64,000 nt of DNA from Cyanobacteria bacterium RI_101 (GCA_016471375.1 WGLZ01000013.1:1-64000), one strand, 5' to 3'; positions 44,088 to 53,570 are shown, counted from the stretch's first letter. The notes: generated from the letters alone by a model not told the origin. Translations and numbers: made by a program.

Positions 44088-44202
44088 ATGCCAAAGCTAG
44101 ACTGTGTACACAATAGACAAGTCTCTACCCGTAAAATTTAAGAGGGAGCCACCAATTACGGCGCTTTTCCCTCAAGCCAGACAAGCTTCCCCCATTTTAG
44201 CC

Positions 44203-44520
44203 ATGCCGCCCACCATCGAAACCGACCTAAGGGAAATCTTTGCCAAGTTCGACCAGCGTTTTGACCGTCTGGAGCAACGCCTAGACGGTCTCCAAAAAGA
44301 CCTCGCCGACCTGAAAACCTCCCAACAAAAAGACATGACCGACGTAAAACTTTCCCAAGCTGAAATCAGGGGAGATATCCAGACCCTAGACGAGAAGGTG
44401 AGCGGATTTGGGAAACGGCTTGAGAATCAGGAGTTTGTGAACCGCTCCGTTTTCGCCGCCATCCTAGTCACTATCTTGGCTGGGGCGGTCAGGTTCTTGG
44501 GATTTTTCCCTAACCCCTAA
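44203..44520 (+). CDS. Small coiled-coil protein with a C-terminal membrane helix
   Basis: A 105-residue protein: heptad-like coiled coil at about residues 5-75 (FDQRFDRLEQRLDGLQKDLA) and one membrane helix at about 80-100 (SVFAAILVTILAGAVRFLGF). The ATG at 44203 (MPPTIETDLREIF) was chosen; a GTG at 44104 gives 33 extra residues that look non-coding. Similar small proteins are scattered in cyanobacteria; function unknown. Confidence 0.65.
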   Translation: MPPTIETDLREIFAKFDQRFDRLEQRLDGLQKDLADLKTSQQKDMTDVKLSQAEIRGDIQTLDEKVSGFGKRLENQEFVNRSVFAAILVTILAGAVRFLGFFPNP

Positions 44521-44567
44521 AATCGAAGCGAAGGCTAAGGGAGATAAAACCGAAGCGCGACGAGAAG

Positions 44568-45083
44568 TTAAGGCCCCGTTAAGCGCCGACCCTGCCGATC
44601 CACCACCATAATGTCCCATTGCCCGTCCTTGGCCACTTCAAAGGCCAGCCGTTGACCGTCGGCGCTGAGGTTCGGGCGCCGGGTTTCCCCTAAGACGTCG
44701 GCGGTTAAATTGCGCTTTTGTTGGGTCTGACGGTCGTAGAGGTAAATGTCGGTTTTACCCTGACGGCTGAGGCTAAAGGCTAGATAGCGCCCATCGGCGG
44801 AAATACTGGGATGGGAAACCACTTCGTCCAAGGCGTTTAACCCCGGTAGGGTTTCCAGCGTGCGGGTCTGGATATTAAACACATAGACGCCCTGATAGCC
44901 GTTGCGGTCGGAAACAAAGGTCAAAAACGGCGGCGCTAGCTGGGGAGAGTTTTCTTCGGCGGGGCTGTTTAAACTCCGTCCGCCCCGGTCAAAGGGAAAA
45001 TTAAGGTAGCGGGGATAGCCGCCGCAGGCCGTCAGGCTGAGGGAAATTAAGCTGAGCGCGACCCAGAGCCGTCTCCTAGGCAT
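44568..45083 (-). CDS. TolB-like beta-propeller lipoprotein
   Basis: A 171-residue lipoprotein (lipobox L-T-A-Cys at about residues 17-20) with three WD40-like/PD40 units: FLTFVSDRNGYQGVYVFNIQ, HPSISADGRYLAFSLSRQGK and RPNLSADGQRLAFEVAKDGQ. Three units are too few for a closed propeller, so the protein may oligomerise or be a shortened member. The ATG at 45083 starts the signal sequence; the longer frame upstream is repeat DNA. Function unknown. Confidence 0.78.
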   Translation of the reverse strand: MPRRRLWVALSLISLSLTACGGYPRYLNFPFDRGGRSLNSPAEENSPQLAPPFLTFVSDRNGYQGVYVFNIQTRTLETLPGLNALDEVVSHPSISADGRYLAFSLSRQGKTDIYLYDRQTQQKRNLTADVLGETRRPNLSADGQRLAFEVAKDGQWDIMVVDRQGRRLTGP

Positions 45084-45437
45084 GGGAAAACTAAATTGAC
45101 TTTTAGAAAACAAGGCGTTTCTTTTGCCCTCATCCCCCAGCCCCTTCTCCCAGAGCGGGAGAAGGGGAGTCAAAGTCCCTCTCTCTCTTTGGGAGAGGGA
45201 TTTAGGGTGAGGGTCAAAGTTTGAAGCGTACTAGTGATAAGAGCTAGATGATCCCATCCTCGCATCCTAGCGGAAACCGGGCGCCCAGCGCCGGAATGTG
45301 AAGAAAGTTAACTAAATCTAAAGCTTGATTACAAAAACCGGGGTTTCGGCGCCGTTTCCCTAGGGGTAATGATAGTTTAGGGAGCACCGCTTTTAACAAC
45401 CCGCTCAAATTTTTAGCAAACGCCCTTTAAATTTGCC
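45084..45437. other. 354-bp intergenic region with a repeat
   Basis: Holds the repeat at 45128-45214, then about 220 bp of AT-rich sequence upstream of the small gene at 45438. No RNA gene or clear promoter recognised. Confidence 0.5.
45128..45214. repeat. Divergent copy of the double-hairpin repeat
   Basis: CCCCTTCTCC-CAGAGC-GGGAGAAGGGG and CCCTCTCTCTCTTTGGGAGAGGG form two hairpins, followed by ATTTAGGGTGAGGG. The layout (hairpin, CAAAGTCC spacer, hairpin, ATTTAGGG tail) is that of the copies at 18478 and 52491, but the stems differ. Confidence 0.75.
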
Positions 45438-45614
45438 ATGTATAACCAACAGCCCCAAAAAGATTTAGTCAGCGCCGCTTTAACCGCCGCCCTCGGCGCT
45501 GGGATTGTCACCACCTTCGCCGTGGGTCAGGGACAACACCCCGCTCAAGGCTTAATCATCACGGCGCTGGCGGCGCTTCTGGGAGTGGCCTGCTACCACT
45601 GGGATTTGTTTTAG
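45438..45614 (+). CDS. 58-residue membrane peptide
   Basis: ATG at 45438 to TAG at 45612-45614. The product has a short polar start (MYNQQPQKDLVSAAL) and two hydrophobic stretches (AALGAGIVTTFAVG; LIITALAALLGVACYHW). Codon use and the many GCG/GCC codons match the host. I recall similar small cyanobacterial proteins with a 'QxPxxDLxxAxxxA..G.' start but no function. Confidence 0.6.
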   Translation: MYNQQPQKDLVSAALTAALGAGIVTTFAVGQGQHPAQGLIITALAALLGVACYHWDLF

Positions 45615-45766
45615 GGAGAAATAACGAAAGGGGCGGTTCGGTTCTGCCCCCCTTGGCCGCGGAAAAAAGTTTGTTACAGTAAACCCACAGCCCTTCAGTC
45701 CAGAAACCCTGACCGACTCGGAAGGGCGTCCTCGGATTAAAACGCTCAGCGCCAAGGAGATCAGCC

Positions 45767-46108
45767 GTGAACCCAGAAGCCAACAGACCTCAAAATTTTT
45801 TTAGCCCGACGGACTCCAATAACAGCGAGAGTCTCTGGGACTATGTCCAGACCCTGAGTCAGGAAACCATCGCCCAACTGTCCCGCCCCGAGTCCCCGGA
45901 GGTGTTTCAGGTGATGGAGCGCAATATCATCGGCTTGTTGGGTAATTTGCCCCCGGAACAGTTTGGCGTCACCATTAGCACCAGTCGGGAGAGCCTCGGG
46001 CGCCTCCTAGCCTCCGCCATGATGAGCGGCTATTTCCTTCGCAACGCCGAACAGCGCCTCGGATTTGAACAAACTTTACACATCGCCAGCGGCGCCGGCG
46101 AAGATTAA
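45767..46108 (+). CDS. DUF760 family protein
   Basis: A 113-residue soluble protein (LWDYVQTLSQETIAQLSRPE; VMERNIIGLLGNLPPEQFGV; SRESLGRLLASAMMSGYFLR) of the DUF760 family, found in cyanobacteria and chloroplasts. The start is a GTG. Plant members have been tied to chloroplast functions and some are stress-regulated; the molecular role is unclear. Its last 44 bases overlap the mutY frame. Confidence 0.85.
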   Translation: MNPEANRPQNFFSPTDSNNSESLWDYVQTLSQETIAQLSRPESPEVFQVMERNIIGLLGNLPPEQFGVTISTSRESLGRLLASAMMSGYFLRNAEQRLGFEQTLHIASGAGED

Positions 46109-47213
46109 ATCCTTACCGAAGGAATTTTTACGGGAGTCCCTGTTAGTTTGGTACCGAACTCAGGGACGCAAACTGCCCTGGCGAGAAACCCAAGATCCCT
46201 ACGCCATCTGGGTTTCGGAAATCATGCTCCAGCAGACCCAGGTGAAAACCGTTTTACCCTACTACCGGCGCTGGTTAGACCGGTTTCCCTCCCTCACGGA
46301 CTTAGCTCAAGCGGAGTTGGAGTCGGTGCTAAAAGTTTGGGAAGGGCTGGGCTACTACGCTCGGGCCCGCCATCTTCATCGGGCCGCTCAAATTATTGAA
46401 CAGGACTATGGCGGAGCCTTTCCCCAAACCCTAGAGGCGGCGCTGAAACTGCCCGGTATCGGCCGGAGCACCGCGGGCGGTATCCTCAGTTCCGCCTTTC
46501 ACTTGCCAGTTCCCATTCTCGACGGCAACGTTAAACGAGTTTTAGCCCGTTTAATCGCCCTCCCGGTTCCGCCCCAAAAAGCTTTGCCCGAACTATGGAT
46601 AGTTTCGGAAACCCTACTCCCGCCCCAAGCGCCAAAGGAATGGAATCAGGCGCTGATGGATCTCGGCGCGCTGGTCTGCGTCCGGCGCCGGCCCCTCTGC
46701 GGAGATTGCCCCTGGTCCGCCGTTTGTTTAGCCTATGCTCAGGGATCACAACATCAACTGCCTCAAACCATGACCAAAGCGCCTCTCCCCCACAAACGCA
46801 TCGGCGTCGCCGTGATTGTGAAAGAAAACCAGCAATTTTTAGTAGACCGGCGCCCGCCCCAGGGCTTACTGGGGGGACTCTGGGAATTTCCGGGGGGCAA
46901 AATCGAAGCGGGGGAAACCGTGGCGGATTGTATTCGCCGGGAAATTCGGGAGGAACTGGCGCTAGAAATTGAGGTCGGAGAGGAATTAATCGTGATTGAC
47001 CACGCCTACACCCATTTTCGGGTCACCCTCTACGTTTACCTCTGCGGCTATTTAGGCGGGGAACCCCAGGCGCTGGCCTGCGAGGAAGTCCGTTGGGTCA
47101 ATTTGGAGGAATTAGCAACCTTGCCCTTCCCCGCGGCTAACCAAAAAATAATCGACGCCCTCCGTCGGCGCTGGAGCCAAGAGACCAGAACGGCGCCGGG
47201 ACTTTCAGCCTAG
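46065..47213 (+). CDS. mutY: A/G-specific adenine DNA glycosylase with a NUDIX domain
   Basis: MutY removes adenine mispaired with 8-oxoguanine. Residues 20-225 form the HhH-GPD glycosylase: catalytic Glu52 (WVSEIMLQQTQVKTVLPYY), Asp153 (ILDGNVKRVLAR), helix-hairpin-helix LPGIGRSTAGGILS, and the 4Fe-4S cysteines 205, 212, 215 and 221 (C-x6-C-x2-C-x5-C). Residues about 245-370 are the NUDIX-like 8-oxoG recognition domain (FPGGKIEAGETVADCIRREI). No ATG lies before the conserved region; the TTG at 46065, inside the DUF760 gene, is the likely start. Confidence 0.93.
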   Translation: MNKLYTSPAAPAKIKSLPKEFLRESLLVWYRTQGRKLPWRETQDPYAIWVSEIMLQQTQVKTVLPYYRRWLDRFPSLTDLAQAELESVLKVWEGLGYYARARHLHRAAQIIEQDYGGAFPQTLEAALKLPGIGRSTAGGILSSAFHLPVPILDGNVKRVLARLIALPVPPQKALPELWIVSETLLPPQAPKEWNQALMDLGALVCVRRRPLCGDCPWSAVCLAYAQGSQHQLPQTMTKAPLPHKRIGVAVIVKENQQFLVDRRPPQGLLGGLWEFPGGKIEAGETVADCIRREIREELALEIEVGEELIVIDHAYTHFRVTLYVYLCGYLGGEPQALACEEVRWVNLEELATLPFPAANQKIIDALRRRWSQETRTAPGLSA

Positions 47214-47276
47214 GGCGTTCTTGGTTAGAATAAAGGGCTAAACATCAACCGTCAATTAAGCATCCGATTCGCGACC

Positions 47277-47735
47277 ATGACCAGCGCCCCGAGCCAATCC
47301 CCCGAGTCCGCACCCCCGTCCTTAACCGCGGAAGAAGCCTTCCAGCAGGGGATGGAACGCTACGAAGCCGGGGAAGCGCCCCAGACCCTCATCCCTTGGT
47401 TTAAGGAGATTTGCGACCGAGCGCCGAAAAACGCCACGGCTTGGAGTTGTCTGGCTTGGCTCTATCTACTGGCGGACCGGCCTTCCCCGGCGCTGAAGGC
47501 GGCCCAGCGGGCGGTTAAGATCGACGCCAAGCACCCCCAGGCTCAGGTTAACTTGGCGCTGGCCATGTTGGCGGCGAAACGCTCCGGGGTTCGTCCCCAC
47601 GTCGAACTGGCGGCCCAAATTATGTCTCTAGACCAGGAGTTGTCCAAAATCGTGCTGGAGAGTTTGGAAGACGGTCTTCAGCGGAAACCGGATTGGGAGG
47701 ACGCCAAACGGGTTCAGAAATGGCTTTTGGGATAA
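47277..47735 (+). CDS. TPR repeat protein
   Basis: A 152-residue soluble protein with two to three tetratricopeptide units (AEEAFQQGMERYEAGEAPQT; AWSCLAWLYLLADRPSPALK; AVKIDAKHPQAQVNLALAML). A Pro/Ser-rich start precedes the TPRs. There is no signal or membrane segment. A protein-protein scaffold; partner unknown. It lies 89 bases upstream of icd. Confidence 0.8.
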   Translation: MTSAPSQSPESAPPSLTAEEAFQQGMERYEAGEAPQTLIPWFKEICDRAPKNATAWSCLAWLYLLADRPSPALKAAQRAVKIDAKHPQAQVNLALAMLAAKRSGVRPHVELAAQIMSLDQELSKIVLESLEDGLQRKPDWEDAKRVQKWLLG

Positions 47736-47824
47736 TTCCGGCGCTTTTGCAACCTTGATTGCAGTCCGCCCCAAACAATGGCGGTAAGATGCGAAAATCA
47801 TCCTTCAGTTGCAATGGCAGGTCT

Positions 47825-49252
47825 ATGTACGACAAACTTCAGCCCCCCGGCGCCGGCTCTAAAATTACCTTCGCGGACGGCAAACCCCAGGTGCCCAACG
47901 ATCCGATTATTCCCTTCATCCGCGGAGACGGCACCGGCGTGGATATTTGGCCCGCGACCCAAAAAGTCCTCGACGCCGCGGTAGCCCAGGCCTACGGGGG
48001 CGAGCGCCAAATCCATTGGTTTAAAGTGTACGCCGGGGACGAAGCCTGCGACCTCTACGGCACCTATCAGTATTTGCCGGAAGACACCCTCAAGGCCATC
48101 GGCGAGTACGGCGTCGCCATTAAAGGCCCCCTGACCACCCCCATCGGCGGCGGCATTCGTTCTTTAAACGTGGCTCTACGGCAAATTTTTGACCTCTACG
48201 CCTGCGTCCGTCCCTGTCGCTACTACCCCGGCGTCCCCTCTCCCCACAAGTCCCCTGAAAAGTTAGACGTGATCGTCTATCGAGAGAATACGGAAGATAT
48301 TTACCTCGGCATCGAATGGAAGCAGGGAAGCCCCATCGCCGACCAACTCATTCATCTACTAAATACGGAACTGATCCCCGCCACCCCGGAGCACGGTAAA
48401 AAACAAATCCCCCTGGATTCCGGCATTGGCATTAAACCCATCAGTAAAAGCGGCTCCCAGCGCCTGGTGCGGCGGGCCATCCAACACGCCCTCAAGTTGC
48501 CCCCCGCTAAACAACAAGTAACGCTGGTTCATAAAGGCAACATCATGAAATACACCGAAGGCGCCTTCCGGGATTGGGGCTACGAATTGGCGACGACGGA
48601 ATTTCGGGCCGAGTGCGTGACGGAGCGGGAGTCTTGGATTTTAGATAATCAAGACCGGAACCCCGACCTTTCCCTAGAAGACAACGCCCGCAAAATCGAG
48701 CCGGGTTACGATGCCCTGACGGAGGAGAAAAAAGCCGCGGTCCGGGCCGAAGTTTCCGAAGTTTTAACTCAGATCGGCGCTAGCCACGGTCAGGGGCAAT
48801 GGAAAACTAAAATTATGGTCAACGACCGCATCGCCGACAGTATTTTCCAACAAATCCAAACCCGCCCCGACGAGTACTCCATCCTCGCCACCATGAACCT
48901 CAACGGCGATTACCTCTCCGACGCCGCCGCGGCCATTGTGGGGGGTCTGGGCATGGGCCCCGGCGCCAACATCGGCGACCGAGCGGCTATTTTTGAAGCC
49001 ACCCACGGCACGGCGCCGAAACACGCCGGGTTAGACCGGATTAACCCCGGCTCGGTGATTCTTTCCGGGGTGATGATGTTGGAATTTCTGGGCTGGCAGG
49101 AGGCGGCGGATCTGATTAAAAAAGGGATCGGCGCCGCCATCGCTAATCGGGAGGTCACCTACGATTTAGCCCGCCTGATGGAACCCCCCGTCAATCCGCC
49201 CCTCAAGTGTTCCGCCTTCGCCCAGGCGATTATCGACCATTTTGGCGATTAA
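47825..49252 (+). CDS. icd: Isocitrate dehydrogenase (NADP+)
   Basis: A 475-residue enzyme making 2-oxoglutarate, the carbon skeleton for nitrogen assimilation and nitrogen-status signal in cyanobacteria. The substrate Ser region [20 protein letters not shown], the [14 protein letters not shown] strand and [20 protein letters not shown] metal site are visible. Its length with an insertion at about 300-350 is typical of the cyanobacterial form. The ATG at 47825 was chosen; the frame extends 66 bases upstream without conservation. I see no NtcA box (GTA-N8-TAC) just upstream. Confidence 0.96.
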   Translation: MYDKLQPPGAGSKITFADGKPQVPNDPIIPFIRGDGTGVDIWPATQKVLDAAVAQAYGGERQIHWFKVYAGDEACDLYGTYQYLPEDTLKAIGEYGVAIKGPLTTPIGGGIRSLNVALRQIFDLYACVRPCRYYPGVPSPHKSPEKLDVIVYRENTEDIYLGIEWKQGSPIADQLIHLLNTELIPATPEHGKKQIPLDSGIGIKPISKSGSQRLVRRAIQHALKLPPAKQQVTLVHKGNIMKYTEGAFRDWGYELATTEFRAECVTERESWILDNQDRNPDLSLEDNARKIEPGYDALTEEKKAAVRAEVSEVLTQIGASHGQGQWKTKIMVNDRIADSIFQQIQTRPDEYSILATMNLNGDYLSDAAAAIVGGLGMGPGANIGDRAAIFEATHGTAPKHAGLDRINPGSVILSGVMMLEFLGWQEAADLIKKGIGAAIANREVTYDLARLMEPPVNPPLKCSAFAQAIIDHFGD

Positions 49253-49282
49253 GCCCCGGCGCTCCGCCCATTCCGCCCCTCG

Positions 49283-51010
49283 ATGTTAGATTCCCGCACC
49301 GTCAATAGCCTCTGGTGCTCCGTTTTGGCGGAGACCTTAGTTCGCTTAGGACTCGCCCAGGCGGTTCTTTGTCCGGGGTCTCGCTCCAGTCCTTTAACCC
49401 TAGCGTTGGCCCGTCATCCTCAGATAGAAACCTTGCCGGCGCTGGACGAGCGCTCCGCCGCTTTTTTCGCCCTAGGGTTAGCCAAAGCCGGAGGGAAAGC
49501 CGTCGCCTTGGTCTGCACCTCCGGCACCGCGGCGGCCAACTTTTTTCCGGCGCTGGTGGAAGCCCGGATGAGCCAGGTTCCCCTATTGGTTCTGACGGCG
49601 GATCGTCCCCCGGAATTGCGTCACTGTCGGGCCGGGCAGACTATTGATCAAGTCAAGCTCTACGGCGCCTATCCCCAGTGGCAGGCGGAATTAGCGGCGC
49701 CGGAAAATGGATTAGAGCGTTTACAGTATTTGCGCCAAACCTTGGTTTACGCCTGGGAACAGGCCCATTGGCCCCGTCGGGGGGTCGTTCATCTCAACTG
49801 TCCTTTTCGGGAACCCCTAGCGCCGCCGCCGGAGGGAGAACCCCTAGAATTGCCCCCCGGTTTTGACCCGGAAACCTTTTTCTCGGCGCTCGCCCCCGCT
49901 TTTCCGGTTGTAACGCCTCAACTGACCAGCGCCGTTCCCCCCTTGCCCCCCAAGGGCTTGATCCTCTGCGGCTATTGTTTGGGCGATCTAGATCCTGAAA
50001 CTGTCGGCGCCCTCGCTCGGCGCTTGGGTTACCCGGTTCTCGGAGATGGCATTTCTCCCCTTAGAAACGGTTATCTGGGCGATTATCCCCTCATTAGCCG
50101 CTACGACTTTATTCTGCGCTCCCCCGAGACGGCCCGAAATTTACAGCCTCAAGCCATTATTCAAATTGGGGAACCGCCTACCAGTAAGGAATTGCGGGAC
50201 TGGTTAAGCCGCCAGACAGCGCCGGTTTACATTTTGGAACCCACGGGGGAAAACCCAGATCCCCTCCATCGTCCCAGTCAAGTTTGGCGCTGTTCTCCTC
50301 AGGTTTGGTTAAACGCCCTACCGGAAGGGGAGCCAGCCCCGGAAAGTCTAGATTACTGCCAGGCCTGGTTAGCGGCGGAGCGGCGCTGTCAAGCCCAAAT
50401 GGATCAGGCTTTAAGAAAAACTGAAGAATTACTTCCTGGAACGGTTTTTGCCCAACTTCCCCGCCTTCTCCCCCCCGGCGCCCAGGTGATGGTGGCTAAT
50501 AGTATGCCGGTGCGATATTTGGAATATTTCTGGCCGCCGAACCCGCAAAAGATTTCCCTCTATGTCAACCGCGGCGCCAACGGCATTGACGGAACCCTTT
50601 CCACAGCGCTGGGTTTAGCCCAGGGGGGAGCGCCGACCTTTTTGCTGACGGGGGATTTGTCCCTGCTCCACGATACCAACGGCTTTCTGCTGGCGCCGAT
50701 TTTTCGGGGGCGGTTAACCATTATTTTGTTAAACAATCAAGGGGGCGGCATTTTTGAATTTTTGCCCATCGCCCAATCCGGGGAGCGGGAACTCTTTGAA
50801 ACCTATTTCGCCGCGCCCCAAAACGTCGATTTTGCCCAACTCTGCCGGGTTTACGGCGCCGCCTATACCCGAATCGCCAGCCTCGCCGAACTGCGTCGGG
50901 CCTTAACCTCAGAGTCAACCGCTAAGATTCGCCTCTGGGAAATTCCCGTTGACCGGCGCCGGGAAGCGCCGGAATTGCAGACATTGCTCCGTCGTCTGGC
51001 GGCGCTTTAA
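49283..51010 (+). CDS. menD: 2-succinyl-5-enolpyruvyl-6-hydroxy-3-cyclohexene-1-carboxylate synthase
   Basis: A 575-residue thiamine-diphosphate enzyme of phylloquinone (photosystem I quinone) synthesis; it joins isochorismate and 2-oxoglutarate. N-terminal CPGSRSSPLTLALARHPQ and LDERSAAFFALGLAKA (Glu57, the ThDP-activating Glu) and C-terminal GANGIDGTLSTALGLAQG and TGDLSLLHDTNGFLL (metal and diphosphate site) are clear. It starts 30 bases after icd, whose product 2-oxoglutarate is its substrate, so the two may be co-transcribed. Confidence 0.95.
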   Translation: MLDSRTVNSLWCSVLAETLVRLGLAQAVLCPGSRSSPLTLALARHPQIETLPALDERSAAFFALGLAKAGGKAVALVCTSGTAAANFFPALVEARMSQVPLLVLTADRPPELRHCRAGQTIDQVKLYGAYPQWQAELAAPENGLERLQYLRQTLVYAWEQAHWPRRGVVHLNCPFREPLAPPPEGEPLELPPGFDPETFFSALAPAFPVVTPQLTSAVPPLPPKGLILCGYCLGDLDPETVGALARRLGYPVLGDGISPLRNGYLGDYPLISRYDFILRSPETARNLQPQAIIQIGEPPTSKELRDWLSRQTAPVYILEPTGENPDPLHRPSQVWRCSPQVWLNALPEGEPAPESLDYCQAWLAAERRCQAQMDQALRKTEELLPGTVFAQLPRLLPPGAQVMVANSMPVRYLEYFWPPNPQKISLYVNRGANGIDGTLSTALGLAQGGAPTFLLTGDLSLLHDTNGFLLAPIFRGRLTIILLNNQGGGIFEFLPIAQSGERELFETYFAAPQNVDFAQLCRVYGAAYTRIASLAELRRALTSESTAKIRLWEIPVDRRREAPELQTLLRRLAAL

Positions 51011-51139
51011 GATTTCAGTCTTAAAGTTTGCAGGAAAGGGCTTCTTCCCAGATATTTTGCAATGGGGCAAATTGGGGTTATAACAGGAAGGGCGGGCCCC
51101 GTCGTCCCGTCTAGGCTTCGTTTTCATGAGGAGTGTTTT

Positions 51140-51907
51140 ATGGCGTCCCTACTGCGAAAATCTTTAACCCTACTGAGCCTAGCGTGCTCGACTCTAGCCC
51201 TGGGCGGCGCTCCCGCGGGGGCCCAAGCTTTCCAAGAGGAATCCGCCACGGTGCGAGCGCCGGGGACTCCCGCCAACCCAGCGGAAGCGGCCTTCTCTCA
51301 GGATTACCAAACCTACCAACAATTTCTCAATCAAATCTCCAGCATTAGCCAACTGCGGGACGTCTCTCCTCAGGACTGGTCCTACGAGGCGCTGAGGAAT
51401 CTGGTGGAAAACTACGGCTGTATTGTCGGCTATCCCGACGGCACCTATCGGGGCAACCGTCCCCTCACTCGCAATGAATTCGCCGCCGGTCTTAACGCCT
51501 GTTTGACTCAATTGGAAAAGCGGATGCTGACCTCCCGCAATCAGGCCCAGAGCGTCAACGACCCGACCCTGACCCAATTCCGGCGCCTGTCGGTGCAACC
51601 GGGGGAAGACCTGGATAGCGTCTTTAATCGGGCGTTTTATAACCAAACGGGGCGCTTTTACGAACTGACGGATATTTCTGGACAGGCCAATAAAATTTTC
51701 GGCTGGCGGACGTTTCCCGGCTCCTTTATGGACAACATGATCCGCGACGACGCCCTGACGGTGGAAACGATTTACCAAGACGCCCTTCAGCAACAGCAAC
51801 GGGGAACCGATGTGAGAACGCTGGATATTCCCAACCCCTTTGACCGCTCTCTTCAGGGGAATCCCAATTATCTCCGCAGTGGGGAAACGCCCGTCGCTCC
51901 CTTTTAA
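51140..51907 (+). CDS. Exported SLH-domain protein without a porin barrel
   Basis: A 255-residue protein with a signal peptide (MASLLRKSLTLLSLACSTLA, cleavage near GAQA) and one SLH domain at about residues 70-130 (SQLRDVSPQDWSYEALRNLV then YGCIVGYPDGTYRGNRPLTR). This start is just like that of cyanobacterial OprB-type porins, but the coiled coil and the beta barrel are absent; the remaining 120 residues (FNRAFYNQTGRFYELTDISG; IPNPFDRSL) are distinct and end naturally. It may bind peptidoglycan-linked polysaccharide through SLH. An AGGAG site precedes the ATG at 51140. Confidence 0.8.
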   Translation: MASLLRKSLTLLSLACSTLALGGAPAGAQAFQEESATVRAPGTPANPAEAAFSQDYQTYQQFLNQISSISQLRDVSPQDWSYEALRNLVENYGCIVGYPDGTYRGNRPLTRNEFAAGLNACLTQLEKRMLTSRNQAQSVNDPTLTQFRRLSVQPGEDLDSVFNRAFYNQTGRFYELTDISGQANKIFGWRTFPGSFMDNMIRDDALTVETIYQDALQQQQRGTDVRTLDIPNPFDRSLQGNPNYLRSGETPVAPF

Positions 51908-52001
51908 GGACGCGAATAAGGAACTGGGGCGGTCGCTCAAGGAAGCGCCAACATTTTTAGGAATTTGGGTTAGGCTGAAATAATCCTTTATCCTCGACCC
52001 T

Positions 52002-52415
52002 ATGACGGAAAGCCAACCCCTCGCCCATCCTTCTCTCGAACAACTTCTCTGGACCATTAGCCAAGCCGCCGACGACCGCAAAGGGGGGGATTTGACCCTG
52101 CTGAAAGTGAGCGACGTCTCCTACCTAGCGGACTATTTTGTCATGGTCACCGGCTACTCCCGGGTCCAGGTTCGGGCCATCGCCGACAGTATTGAGAAAA
52201 AACTGGAAACAGAGTTTGGGCGCTTGCCCCTCCACACCGAAGGCCGGAATGAGGGGAATTGGATTTTGCAGGACTACGGCGATATTCTCGTCCATATTTT
52301 TATGCCGGAGGAGCGGGACTTCTACCAACTTGAGGCCTTTTGGGGCCACGCCGAGCGGGTAGAGTTAACCCAGTTAGCCCAAAGCCTCGGTATTGAGCAA
52401 CCGGCGCTGGCCTGA
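52002..52415 (+). CDS. rsfS: Ribosomal silencing factor RsfS
   Basis: A 137-residue RsfS/YbeB/Iojap protein that binds uL14 on the 50S subunit and blocks subunit joining. Motifs: [33 protein letters not shown] and [20 protein letters not shown] then [13 protein letters not shown]. Length is normal. It is followed by the double-hairpin repeat. With lrtA, the window holds two ribosome-inactivating factors. Confidence 0.94.
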   Translation: MTESQPLAHPSLEQLLWTISQAADDRKGGDLTLLKVSDVSYLADYFVMVTGYSRVQVRAIADSIEKKLETEFGRLPLHTEGRNEGNWILQDYGDILVHIFMPEERDFYQLEAFWGHAERVELTQLAQSLGIEQPALA

Positions 52416-52490
52416 GCGGTTGTTTAACAAAGATCAGCCCACCGGTTTTATCCCCCCTTGGAAAGCTACCGTGTATACACAACTGTCAGA

Positions 52491-52566
52491 ATCCCCCCTA
52501 GCCCCCCTTTCCAAGGGGGGAACCGACTTCAAAGTCCCCCTTACAAAGGGGGATTTAGGGGGATTC
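52491..52566. repeat. Double-hairpin repeat between rsfS and fabH
   Basis: Near-identical to 18478-18550: CCCCCCTTT-CC-AAGGGGGG, a CTTCAAAGT spacer, CCCCCTT-ACA-AAGGGGG and ATTTAGGGGGATT. It ends 8 bases before the fabH stop codon and may serve as a convergent transcription terminator. A partial copy (CCCCCCTTGGAAAG) lies 40 bases to the left. Confidence 0.88.
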
Positions 52567-52574
52567 CGGGGAAA

Positions 52575-53570
52575 CTAACCCCAGCGAATAATTGCGCCAC
52601 CCCAACTTAAACCGGCGCCGAAACCCGCCAGGGCGATCAAATTCCCCGGTTGGATTTTGCCCGCCGCCACCGCTTCGTCTAGAACCAAAGGAATAGAAGC
52701 TGCGGAGGTGTTGCCGTACTGGGCTAAATTGCTGAGGATTTTCTCCGGGGGAATGCCGAGACGCTCCCCCACGGCGTCCAAAATGCGTTGGTTGGCCTGA
52801 TGGAGCGCCAACCAATCCAGTTCCTCGGGTTTAACGCCGGCCTGAAAACAGACCTTTTCCACGATCTCCGGCGCTCGGGCCACGGCGAAGCGATAGACCT
52901 CTTTCCCCTTCATGGCGATGGGTTGGTAAGCGCCTTGAGAAATAACCGCCCCCTCTCCCAGGATTTGAGGTCGCCCTTGATAACGGAGGGATAACGCTTC
53001 CCCCTGGGCGCCGTCGGAGCAGAGTTCAAAGGCCAGGAGGTTATCCCGGTCTGAAACCTGGAGAACCGCGGCGCCGGCGCCGTCCCCAAAGAGGACGCAA
53101 GTCGTTCGGTCGGACCAATCCAGCCAACGAGAGAGGATGTCGGCGCCGATCACCAGAACCGTCCGGTAAGCGCCGGCCCGAATAAATTGAGCGCCGGTGA
53201 CCAGGGCGAAAACAAAACCGGAACAGGCCGCGGTCAAATCAAAGGCGACGGCCCGTTCGGCTCCGAGTAAATGTTGAATTTTGCCGGCGCTGCCGAATAA
53301 ATCGTCGGGCGTGGAGGTGGCCAGAAGAATTAAATCCACCGCTAGGGGATCGACTCCGGCGTTTGCGAGAGCTTCCCGGCCCGCCGCCGCGGCCAACTCG
53401 GCCAAAGAAGTCTCCGGGGGCAGTAAACGGCGCTGGCGGATGCCCGTGCGGGACTGAATCCAGTCGTCGGAGGTTTCCACCAAACGGCTCAGGGCCTCGT
53501 TGGCAAGGGTTTGGGAGACGATGGCGGAGCCGCTACCGACAATGGACACTCCTTGACGCGGATGATTCAA
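52575..53570 (-). CDS. fabH: Beta-ketoacyl-ACP synthase III
   Basis: FabH starts fatty-acid synthesis by condensing acetyl-CoA with malonyl-ACP. The 331 residues carry the Cys116 nucleophile (LTAACSGFVFALVTG), the His of LALHQANQRILDAV and the Asn of YGNTSAASIPLVL. It lies 39 bases downstream of plsX on the same strand, the common plsX-fabH order. Confidence 0.96.
   Translation of the reverse strand: MNHPRQGVSIVGSGSAIVSQTLANEALSRLVETSDDWIQSRTGIRQRRLLPPETSLAELAAAAGREALANAGVDPLAVDLILLATSTPDDLFGSAGKIQHLLGAERAVAFDLTAACSGFVFALVTGAQFIRAGAYRTVLVIGADILSRWLDWSDRTTCVLFGDGAGAAVLQVSDRDNLLAFELCSDGAQGEALSLRYQGRPQILGEGAVISQGAYQPIAMKGKEVYRFAVARAPEIVEKVCFQAGVKPEELDWLALHQANQRILDAVGERLGIPPEKILSNLAQYGNTSAASIPLVLDEAVAAGKIQPGNLIALAGFGAGLSWGGAIIRWG

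Noticed and set aside
51140-51907. Frameshifted OprB porin
   Set aside because: No barrel-coding sequence lies in other frames downstream; rsfS follows within 95 bp.
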